From Protopterus annectens (lineage: Eukaryota; Chordata; Ceratodontiformes; Protopteridae), in assembly GCF_019279795.1 (NCBI RefSeq), contig NC_056727.1:1204533222-1204597221 (forward strand): a stretch of 64,000 bases of DNA. The letters are read 5' to 3'. Shown here one piece after another: positions 56,009-64,000 of the stretch. Position numbers and translations under genes: made by a program. The notes beneath the pieces are model-generated. The model did not search any database. It had not been told where the DNA came from and was given only the letters and a program-made list of their open reading frames with translations. The stretch's first letter is position 1. Every line of letters starts with the position of its first letter.

Positions 56009-57215
56009 CTGGTAAACTTCTTAAGCTGTAGATGGTGGCCCTGTGGTACACATAGTGTATCTTCACCTGGGCCAAGGCCTTTGACATGACATCTTTCCCC
56101 AGGCTGGCAGCATACAGAAGGTAAAAGCTTTAAAAATTCACCCATATGTGTTAAAATGCATAGCAAAGTGGATGAAAGACAGAATCTACACAGTGCAAGT
56201 TGCAGGTGCCTCATCAGAAAGTATTAAAGTGACCAGTGATGTCCCTCAGGGCTCAGTGGGTGGGACCCCCTCCATTTTCATCTTTACTTCTCAGATCTCC
56301 AAGCAGATTGCCAAGACTTCTGGCTACCAAAGTTTGCAGATGACTGTAAACTGGGGCTTGTTGTTAAGTCACCCACTGGCACCCAGTCCCTTCAGAATAA
56401 ACTCACTGTAGTAAACTCTTGATGTACTAAAGGTGGGTCATACTAAATGCTAAAAAAGTGTAATATTGTCACTCTTTGTTAGACATGCATCCTCATCATA
56501 CTGTATAGACAACATAATACTAGAGACCAAAAATGTAGTCAGGGACCTAGGAACTAGGGCTGATAATTCCCTCTCTTTTCACCATTGTGTGACAATGACT
56601 GTCAAGAAAATACTTTTATTTACCACAGCTAATAATCAAAGGAATATCTTCAAGGTCTAAAGAGGTAATCCCTTCCTTATAGGCAGCATTGATTAGACCA
56701 GTTATAGAATATAATACCCCCTTCTGGATGTATCTCACTAAACAGATCAAACAATAAGAAAGACTCCAAAGGTTCCTAACAGAAACATCACAGGCCTAAA
56801 ATGAGCTATCAAATGAAGCTGAAAGCTCTGCTCTTTTATTCAGTGTCTTATAGAGTTTTGACGGGGATCGCCATCTTACCTACTGCACCATTAGAGAATA
56901 TCTTACCCTGGACTTCCACCAGTACTAGATCCAGGTGCCTAAATCTTGACCAATGGATAAAACATGGTGGAGGGACATGATAATAGCTCAGCTCCTCCCA
57001 AACCTCTAGAATAAATTCCCTCTGTATGTTACACATCAGGACTCACTATTTTAATATAACCTAGATGACTTGATGGGCATACAGAACGTTACTCCGCAGT
57101 TGATTGATATGGCCTTTCTGGAAGAAGGAGGGACAGCCTGAGGGAGGGTGCTGGCAAGGTATGAATGGGCATAAGTCTCAATAGCCTTGGAATATCTATG
57201 AATCCATGAAAAAAA
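56009..57215 (+). pseudogene. CR1 family A (A4) RT palm to C-terminus and 3' end
   Basis: The frame 56148-56411 reads WMKDRIYTVQVAGASSESIK and VTSDVPQGSVGG (motif B). In the neighbouring frame, at about 56330, KFADDCKLG is intact. The frame 56466-56660 has NVVRDLGTRADNSLSF and VKKILLF. Later parts, to about 57100, are readable only in pieces with many stops. The 3' end near 57175-57215 shows only a trace of octamers. Confidence 0.75.
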
Positions 57216-58970
57216 CAATGCAACAAATAAAATCTTCATCCCATTTTTGCTTTACTAGTTGGGGTTACCCAATGGAATAACTCATTAGATTAGACTAGAA
57301 TAACATTACTAACATGGTGTGGTGATCACATGATATAACTAATGTGGTATGGTGATCTCTGAGATGATTAGTATGATCAAGGTTAGACTGATGGTGCCTG
57401 TGTAGACCTAAAGCAGTTTTCCCATTATACATGAGCCAATACTAGTGAGTTGTGAGGCAATTGTGACCCTGATAAGGCATGTATGTTGTTTTGCTGTATG
57501 TGTATGTGCAACTGGTATAGAAAGTAAATTCAAAAAAGTAATGCACTCTGCTTCTGATCTTTGCAGCATCTGGTTATCTTAGCACTGGGCATGATGGGTA
57601 CATTTAACTACATGTTGAAACAATGAAACAAAATGTCACCAATGCCATGAGGAAATTGGCATATGTTAAAACTGGTAAGAAATTTCAAAGTAATGCCACA
57701 AGAAGCTTTACTAAAGATTTTACCAACATTTAGGCATTGCACCAATTTAAGTGAGTTGGCAACCAGGAAAAATAAAGGTAAAAAGAAAAATAATTTAAAA
57801 ATGACAAATCTCAGTACACCACAGCCATTTGACTTCACACAACCATCAGCATTGCCACCATAAAAACAAAGGTGTTTGCCCCTTGCAGAATAGTAGTAAA
57901 TCTGGACAAAGTTATGTGAAAATATATTTAACATCTTGGTGTTTTTTTTTTTTTTTTTCATTTGCTGAGGAACAATCCTTAACATCCGAAGCAGCAATAG
58001 CAAACTGAGATAAATATTCAATGCCTAAATTAACTGGAATATATGAAAAAAACATCAGAAACTGTGAAGTATGGACATGCTTAGAAAGTGGTTAAGTCTG
58101 TAAAATCATTTATCAGAATTTGTATGAAGTGCTGGGATATTGTGAGTTTGGTGGCATTAAAATGAACAAATAAGAGCAGGGGGTGTCAGAAGCATTGCAG
58201 GCCATGAAGCTTCAAAAATTTACAGTTGGAGAGAAATTTACTGCTACAGAAAGATACAAATTTTTTAATCAGTCTGAACAAATTACTAAAAGCAAAGTGT
58301 AGATGTGAGAATGGTGAGAGATGTGAGTGAAATCAACAAAAACACACATTAAGCAGAGTAAAAAGTATGGGGGAGGCCAGTGTAAACGTTCAACTGAGAA
58401 TAAAATAATAAACGCAACCAGAAAAAGTGTAGCAATCACAACCATGTGCATAATGAATCAACGCTTTATCAGGCATGAAGTAGTAAGAGCTAACAATGTA
58501 GCAAGATAAGACATTTGTTTTCTTTTGTTTATAAGACTAAAAAGGTTAGCAACAGAGGCTAAAGTTACGAAAATGCAAAATAATTTTTTGTGGCTCTATA
58601 ACCCATATGAAGAATGTCATGGCAGGCATCTAGTTCAATATAATCAACTAATTTTCAAGATAAACAGTGGGGGAAATATAATCATAATGTAGCATAGTGC
58701 ATATACAAGCATCTTAAACTGTCTGACCAAGTAAAAATGGAAGTATGCAAGCCAGGTGGATAGCTTAGATATTTGTGGAGGTTCCTAGCCATGACTGAGT
58801 GGAAAAAGCATAAGACTAGGTCCATGTATTTTTGGGCCTTTATGTGCTTATCTGAAAACATCTACAGTTGGTTTATGATTTATTGTACAACTGCTTGGTA
58901 AGAGATTTATTTTGATTTATATTTTATCTTTTACCTCTGATTCTTATTGTTATGATGAGGCATGACTGTG
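57216..58970. other. No firm gene; possible Ty3/Gypsy-like gag trace
   Basis: At 57740-57862 the plus strand reads TRKNKGKKKNNLKM and TPQPFDFTQPSALPP. At about 58200-58290 it reads LQKFTVGEKFTATERYKFF and NQSEQITK. The PFDFT-x-P start and the ERYKFN-like block are reminiscent of gag proteins of some Ty3/Gypsy elements. No protease, RT or LTR is found, so the call is weak. A T run lies at 57942-57958. Confidence 0.28.
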
Positions 58971-59088
58971 AATGGTAGTGAGACATCCAATGTTTTAGTG
59001 TGACTGGAACAAGTGGTATGGTAGGTCAGAATGACTAATTTATTAATTATTCCTCTTTCTAAAAGTTTAGCTCAGTGATCTTAATTAA
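58971..59088. repeat. Unclassified dispersed repeat R, copy 2
   Basis: It shares about 110 bp with 42277-42393 in the same orientation (ATCCAATGTTTTAGTGTGAC, GAATGACTAATTTATTAATT, AAGTTTAGCTCAGTGAT). The flanks on both sides are unrelated. Confidence 0.7.
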
Positions 59089-59496
59089 TATTTATTTGTA
59101 TACTTTGTGTGATAATTCCTTACTCAATTTATCTTAAATTACGAATTGTTTTAATTTGCTTGAAACTTTTTGTCTCTAATTTAGATTTTTCCTTTTAAAA
59201 TTGGAATTATTTCCAGCTGAGAGTGGATTTTTTAAGTGAGTATGTAATTAATTTGATGAAGCAGATGTACCTTTGCCCATTGTTCTAAAAGCTGTGTATA
59301 TACAAAGGTAACTCCCGATAACATTGGTGACCTGTGTTCCTTGCCTCAGCTGTTGAATGATTTGCTTGGAAAACTGTTGTTACATATATTAATGTCTGGG
59401 CTGTTGAGATAAATAATATTGCTGAGATAAATAACATTTTGCAAAGTGCAACTAAAACACGTTTAGACAAGGAAGTGTCCACTGCCAGCAAAGACA
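59089..59496. other. No recognised gene
   Basis: AT-rich sequence up to the CR1 3' octamers. Confidence 0.35.
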
Positions 59497-61045
59497 ATTC
59501 ATAGGTTCATAGGTTCATACTAGGCTATCTGCCCTGGGGCATTTATAAGCCTAGCCCGAGTGTGTTTGGCTTTCGCCACCCTTAGATTTGAGTTTACTGT
59601 GCCCTTTTTAAGGTTAGTTTACTGTACCTCTGTCTAGTAGTGACACAGAAGTAATCCCCGGGGTAAACCTACGATCTCCCATCCACTCATCAAGATTCTT
59701 TTTGAAGAGAGTCAGTGAGGTGCTCTGCCTAACATGGACCAGGATTCTATTCCAAAGCAAAAGGAGCCTTTGGGTTATGAATCTGTCCCTCCAGCAAGTT
59801 CTATTTATTTCTGTGCTGAGGTTCAAATCCCTTGAGCGCGTGGTTCTAAGGGATTTAGATTTTCTGAGGTGGAGCATGTCCATTAATTCTGCATTGGACA
59901 TAGCTTTGTATGTCAGGCATAGATCACCTCAAAGTAGGCGGTATGCGACTGAGTAAAGCTGGAGTTTCTTTAACCTGGCAGCATATGGCATCTGTTTGAG
60001 TCCCTTGATCCTCTTTGTGAGATACTTTTGGGGTCTTTCTAGCTGCTGCAGGTGTCGGGTAAGGTACATCCCAAAAGGGGCATTGTATTCTATGATGGGC
60101 CTGATGAAGGATGAATAAAGGGGCACTATTACCTCCCTTGATCTAGATGTGAATCCTTTCATGATAAGGTGGGCTATGTAGAAGGTCTTTCTAACTACTT
60201 TGGCAATGTGGTTGTCAAAGGAGAGATTGTTATCAACTTGGGTCCCCAGATCCCTAATTACTTCTTCTGTATTTAGTGGGTTACCACCTATGTGGTAATT
60301 GGTGGGCACTTTGTTTTTGCCAAAGGGTATGACTATACACTTCTTGGCATTTAGCTTTAGACCATGGCTCTGGCACCAGTTATCCATCTCTGTGAGACCT
60401 TTTTGAAGGATGTTCGTGTCAGCTGGAGAGTCAATTATGGCGCCCAGTTTGCAGACATCTGCGAACTTGGTCATCCATAGTCCTCCCGTGCTGGCCTGTA
60501 CCTCGGAAAAGCATATGCCGAACAAGAGAGGTCCCAGGACCGAGCCTTGTGGGACACCACTTGTAACCGGTCTCGAGTCTGACATGACTCCAGCAATTCT
60601 GACTCTGTGTGTTCTGTCTTTGAGCCAGTTAGCAACCCATCTTGTGACATAGGGGTTTATGTTTAGGCTGGATAACTTATCTATGATGCCCGAGTGGGGT
60701 ATTGTGTCAAATGCCTTTGCGAGGTCCAGATTGGCTGTGTGGACTACCTTCTCTTCATCTATGGCCTTGGTGACTGTTTCGAAGAAGTCGACCAGGTTCA
60801 AGAGGCAGGATCTGCCCTTGACAAAGCCGAACTGAGTAGGATCTAGTGTCTGTAGGTCCCCAATGTCTTTGTTTATGAGTTCCATGATGATCCTCTCCAT
60901 GGCCTTACAGATAAGGCTAGTCAGGCTTATGGGGCGATAGTTTCCAGGGTCCGTTGAGGCACCACCTTTGTGGAGCGGGACCACTGTTGCTGTACGCCAT
61001 TCTTTGGGTACATATCCCATAGTGAGGCTGAGATTGTACAGCATT
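59497..61045 (-). mobile_element. CR1 family A LINE, youngest copy (A5), 5'-truncated
   Basis: This is a minus-strand copy of about 1.55 kb with a 3' end at 59500-59520 made of ATAGGTTC octamers. The 3' UTR closely matches that of A3 (CTAGGCT-x-TCTGCCC, GTTTGGCTTTCGCCACCC). The ORF2 frame runs from the truncation point near 61045 to 59614 with a single stop. Its 5' truncated end abuts family C ORF1 sequence, so it appears to have inserted there. Confidence 0.9.
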
Positions 61046-61068
61046 TTACATGATCCTACCAATGACAA
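59614..61068 (-). pseudogene. CR1 family A ORF2 RT, one nonsense codon and mutated motif C
   Basis: The 379-residue frame (59929-61068) holds PLHKGGASTDPGNYRPISLT, FGFVKGRSCLLNLVDFF and motif A LDLAKAFDTIPH (residues 114-125). Motif B is SGVPQGSVLGPLLF (170-183). Motif C is FADVCKLG, where the second catalytic Asp is Val (residue 205; codon near 60456). A TGA at about 59928 replaces the AGA present in copy A3, and the frame then continues (59614-59901) to DEWMGDRR. Apart from these two changes the RT is intact. The first Met is incidental, and a few residues at the start belong to flanking DNA. Confidence 0.9.
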
Positions 61069-61323
61069 CTTTGGAATTCAGGAAACAAGTATTCAGAAAT
61101 TTGAGGATTCAGAACATGTTGAAGAAAATAAAAAGGACATGTTCACAACAAAAAAACTAGGAAGAAAAAGGAACTGATTCATGTCTATAATGCAAAAAGA
61201 ATATATTCTAAAAAGGAGATTGCAGGGAATGATAACAGGCTAAATGGAAGACATTTAAATTGAACTTGAAAGTATTAAAGAACATTACTGTACGGAAAAA
61301 GGAGATAAACTGAAGTTGAAAAC

Positions 61324-61990
61324 ATGCCTCAGACTGTGGAAGTACAAAGACAACTAGATGAGAATGGTATGATTGCAAATGAAATAAACAGTGAAAACAG
61401 AGAGATAAATAAGATTAATGATGCAGGAGATCATTTCTTTGGAATAATTAACAGAGCAGACTTTACTATATTAGAAGTGGGAGATTCTTCAGAACTGGTA
61501 AGAAATTATATAATAGTAATTGAAGATTCAATTATTAAAGAAACTGATACACTTACATAGAGGATAGGGAACACCAAATAGTGTTATGTTTGCTGGCAGC
61601 AAAAGTGCAGGATGCAAATATGGCCTTAGAATGCCTTAATGTAAGGAAATGCGGAGCTGTTTTTATTCCTTTTAATTCAGCCCTCTTTGATAGCATAGTT
61701 TGCATAGGTGTTAGGACATATTTTTCACAAATCACACAAGGAAAGGATATTCAGTGTTAATAAAAATACTTTTAGGGGTAAATACCAACAAAAAAGTACA
61801 TTTTAAAAAGTGAAAATGTGTATAACATCAAGCCTAATTATGGGTACACATATATCTAGACAGGCTGCAGTCCACTTGTCAAAACAGGGGAAGAGAAATT
61901 TTGCAGCAGATATGTTACAATATTTGGCTAACACAACACAGGATTTTGCCAGTTCAGAAATTTTACAGATCACAGACAGTAAAATTTGAC
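61324..61990 (+). pseudogene. CR1 family C ORF1, esterase part (copy 2)
   Basis: The frame 61324-61560 reads VEVQRQLDENGMIANEINSE then NRADFTILEVGDSSELVRNY and IIVIEDSIIKET, homologous to VDVQSQLDEN ... VIGDLVIRGI in copy 1. Here the block I Gly is Glu but the Ser is kept. At 61870-61960 VHLSKQGKRNFAADMLQYLA matches the last esterase block. Between them, in broken frame, lies the LNVRKCGAVFIPF region equivalent to block III. Confidence 0.72.
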
Positions 61991-62149
61991 TTCTCTGTGC
62001 TGATTATTAATGTTGAGTACTAGTAATAATTTTTATTGGAATATTAGCTGCATTCTCAAAAGACTGATGCGTTTGTCATGGTTAAAGTGCAATGACTAGA
62101 AAACAGTTCTGTTAGGCCATAAATGCATTACCATAACAGGCTTTCTACC

Positions 62150-62290
62150 AAAAACTCTGGCGGAGGTAACCTAGAAGTATTCATACACTTCTTGTATGAA
62201 ACACAGGAGGGAAAAATAATAGTAGCTGGGTCCTTAAATTTACCAGAAACAGACTGAATTAATATTAATTCTATAACATTAGTAAATAAA
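62150..62290 (+). pseudogene. CR1 family C endonuclease fragment (copy 2)
   Basis: The plus strand reads GGNLEVFIHFLYETQEGKII, then VAGSLNLPETD. The GDFNLP catalytic strand of APE endonucleases has become GSLNLP, so the catalytic Asp is lost. The upstream part is unreadable. Confidence 0.6.
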
Positions 62291-63072
62291 TTATGTGCAA
62301 TGTATGTTCAAGAGCAACAATTGCTAGAGATTCTGAACAGACCTACCAGGAAATGGAACATGATGGACATTGTGTTCCTAAAGAAATGATTGCTATGTCA
62401 TGCCATCATTTACCTTCTCTGATGTGCAGTGAGCATGGGGTTATAAAGGTTAAAATACTACTAGAGAATTCTGACAAACTGAAATGTAAACCAATACACA
62501 GAAGATTAATAACAGACCAATGGAAGCAAAACAGTCACTATATGAAACAAAATGGAATGATGCATTCAATGGAAAACCTGTAAAAGGAATGTGGCAAGTT
62601 TTGAAAAGGAAATTGTTTGAAAAAAATGTTTAACATCAGGATCTAAACACACAAGGTCAGGAGGATAAATTTCCATAAGAACAAGTTACTTAATTAGGAT
62701 GAGAGATAAAAAAAAAAGCTACAAGAAATAGAAATGGGGTTGAATTTTGAAAATTAAAATAAAAAACTGGACAGATTAAACATAGTATGACACAAAATCA
62801 GGAAAAACTGAAGAAAATTTATATAAACAAATAGAACAGAACAGGAAACTATTTTACGGATGCATAAGATGTAGTAGTAAAAACATACAAATTATTAAAT
62901 TGTGTGCTGACAGTAAAATGCATTCTTAAGCACAGCATATTATACATATAGATATATTTACAAAACCTTATGTAAAACAGTTTGCCCCCCAATAAAGGGT
63001 GTAACAAATGATGCTTGTAGCACCCAAATAACTTCAGATACTGAAATTAAATAAGATTGCATTGAAAAAACT

Positions 63073-63312
63073 ATGCAAACTAAACCCAAAAAAGCACACG
63101 GAGGGGACAGAATTAGTAATAATGACATGAGAATATTTCAGGATGAACATACAGTACCATTGTATCTGTTATTCATTAGTTTATTTAAGCATGGGGAGAT
63201 AACTCAAGATTGCAGACATGCTCTTGTTAAGCTCATCTTTATGGGAAATGGGAATAGGGCAAACCCGGTGTCATACAGACCCATAAGTTCATTGTATTGC
63301 TGTAGAAAATAA
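63073..63312 (+). pseudogene. CR1 family C RT N-terminus (copy 2)
   Basis: The 79-codon frame reads FISLFKHGEITQDCRHALVK, then LIFMGNGNRANPVSYRPISS. It matches the GEIPQDRRHALVKLVFNGN block of copy 1 residue for residue at most positions. It ends at a stop, and no further RT is seen. Confidence 0.8.
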
Positions 63313-63345
63313 TGGAGAAGGTCATTCTGAGTAAATTATTTCAGT

Positions 63346-63544
63346 AATGGAAAGGTTGGGACTTTAAACCATATACCAGTATGCATATATTGAAAATATA
63401 TCTGTAACTACCTGTAACATGATGTTGTATAATAATATAATGATATCTACAATTGAAAAAGTGTGCTATAATGATGTTTTACTCAGTTTAACATCAAAAT
63501 CTCACAACACACTTGTGCGAGTAATTACTTACCCAACTTTAAAT
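63346..63544. other. No recognised gene
   Basis: AT-rich sequence without motifs. Confidence 0.3.
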
Positions 63545-63880
63545 GTCATAAAATCCTAATTCTGAATGATCACATCATCGAAAGTCATAATTTAGGAAAG
63601 TCGACAGTCAGCAATGTCGACTTTACAAAACACTACTTAGACTTCTGGTTATGTCCTACTAACTTTTTGTAGGGGACAAGCACCCTTGCACCCCCCCATA
63701 CCCCCTTCCTCTTATATATACAAACTCTGAGATCACACTACAGTGAGGGAAAGGGTAAATTTTCTGATTCCCCACTATAGTGCGATCTCCATTTAAAATG
63801 ATGAATCCACAACAGTGAAAGCTAGTGTGCATTCATTGTTTTCAATTCCTACATTTAAAAATCGATGTTATGAAACTTTG
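63545..63880. mobile_element. Foldback element 6 (core type 1), diverged
   Basis: The core (about 63660-63800) shares CAAACTCTGAGATCACACTA, CAGTGAGGGAAAGG and the CCCCCCATACCCCC stretch with elements 1 and 5. The left arm has a hairpin AAAGTCGACA / TGTCGACTTT at 63597-63627, like the nested arm hairpins of the other copies. GGGTC termini and a target duplication cannot be found, so the ends are uncertain. Confidence 0.45.
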
Positions 63881-63950
63881 GAAGAGTGACATTCGACCTT
63901 CTAAGGTTCATGTTCCTGTTTTCTGACATTCTGATGGCAAACCATTTAAT

Positions 63951-64000
63951 ACGTATATATATATATATTTATAGATACACACACATACACACACACACAC
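63951..64000. repeat. (TA)n-(CA)n microsatellite at the window end
   Basis: TA units at about 63953-63968 are followed by CA units from about 63977 to the end of the window. Confidence 0.9.

Larger units (their letters stand above)
46300..57215 (+). mobile_element. CR1 family A LINE (copy A4), host of a four-level nest
   Basis: Family A sequence lies in four plus-strand pieces: ORF1 esterase and ORF2 endonuclease plus linker (46300-48062), RT N-terminal part (55346-55620), and RT palm to C-terminus with 3' end (56009-57215). The first break is filled by an L1-like element (48063-55345), itself split by DIRS and Penelope. The second is filled by a SINE. At the first break the frame before ends in NNIPG and the frame after starts CLLKS, which are adjacent residues (IPGCLLN) in copy A1. 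The element is old and frameshifted throughout. Confidence 0.85.
61046..63345 (+). mobile_element. CR1-type LINE (family C), second copy
   Basis: This plus-strand copy matches the order of 19813-24540. ORF1 runs from about 61070 (Lys/Glu-rich linker) through 61324-61560 and an esterase tail at about 61860-61990. Endonuclease traces lie at 62150-62270 and the RT start at 63073-63312. The copy ends inside the RT near 63345. It is heavily decayed, but every block has a counterpart in the first copy. Confidence 0.75.

Noticed and set aside
57700-58300. A full Ty3/Gypsy element
   Set aside because: Only a faint gag-like pair of motifs is visible. There is no LTR, primer-binding site, protease, RT or integrase.

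Overview
The window is vertebrate nuclear DNA built almost entirely from transposable-element remains. It is AT-rich, carries long CA, TA and GT microsatellites, and has no prokaryotic features. It contains CR1-, L2- and L1-like LINEs, DIRS tyrosine-recombinase retrotransposons, Penelope-like elements with a GIY-YIG domain, a Harbinger remnant, at least two tRNA-type SINE families and several non-autonomous inverted-repeat families. This mix suggests a large repeat-rich genome such as a lungfish, an amphibian or another early-branching vertebrate lineage; the sequence alone does not settle the species. No complete host gene was found. The only candidate host coding sequence is a pair of exon-like blocks on the minus strand at 12.9-13.8 kb.

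Layout. 0.45-3.8 kb: a minus-strand CR1 (called family A) split by a plus-strand L2-like insertion. 3.8-8.2 kb: Penelope fragments around a minus-strand L2-like LINE, with a foldback element inserted in the Penelope endonuclease reading frame. 8.5-12.4 kb: a partial foldback element, SINEs, two copies of a roughly 300-bp inverted-repeat element and a Harbinger transposase relic. 13.9-19.2 kb: a plus-strand DIRS element (gag, RT, RNase H, recombinase) carrying a small Penelope insertion. 19.8-24.5 kb: a nearly full-length minus-strand CR1 (family C) with an esterase-type ORF1. 24.7-30.6 kb: two more family A copies around an L1-like relic. 32.0-35.8 kb: the most complete L2-like LINE, with a full apurinic endonuclease and a 2A-like motif. 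36.7-38.6 kb: a 39-bp minisatellite split by a foldback element. 42.3-45.8 kb: LINE fragments and another foldback element. 46.3-57.2 kb: a four-level nest (CR1 containing L1, containing DIRS, containing Penelope). 59.5-63.3 kb: a young family A CR1 back to back with a second family C copy.

The elements are linked mainly by insertion order, which can be read directly at several junctions. The least described component appears to be a foldback family. Its ends start GGGTC, its arms are themselves hairpins, it has two alternative internal cores, and it makes 8-9 bp target duplications. All family assignments come from protein motifs and repeat comparison read by eye within this window; no database search was done.
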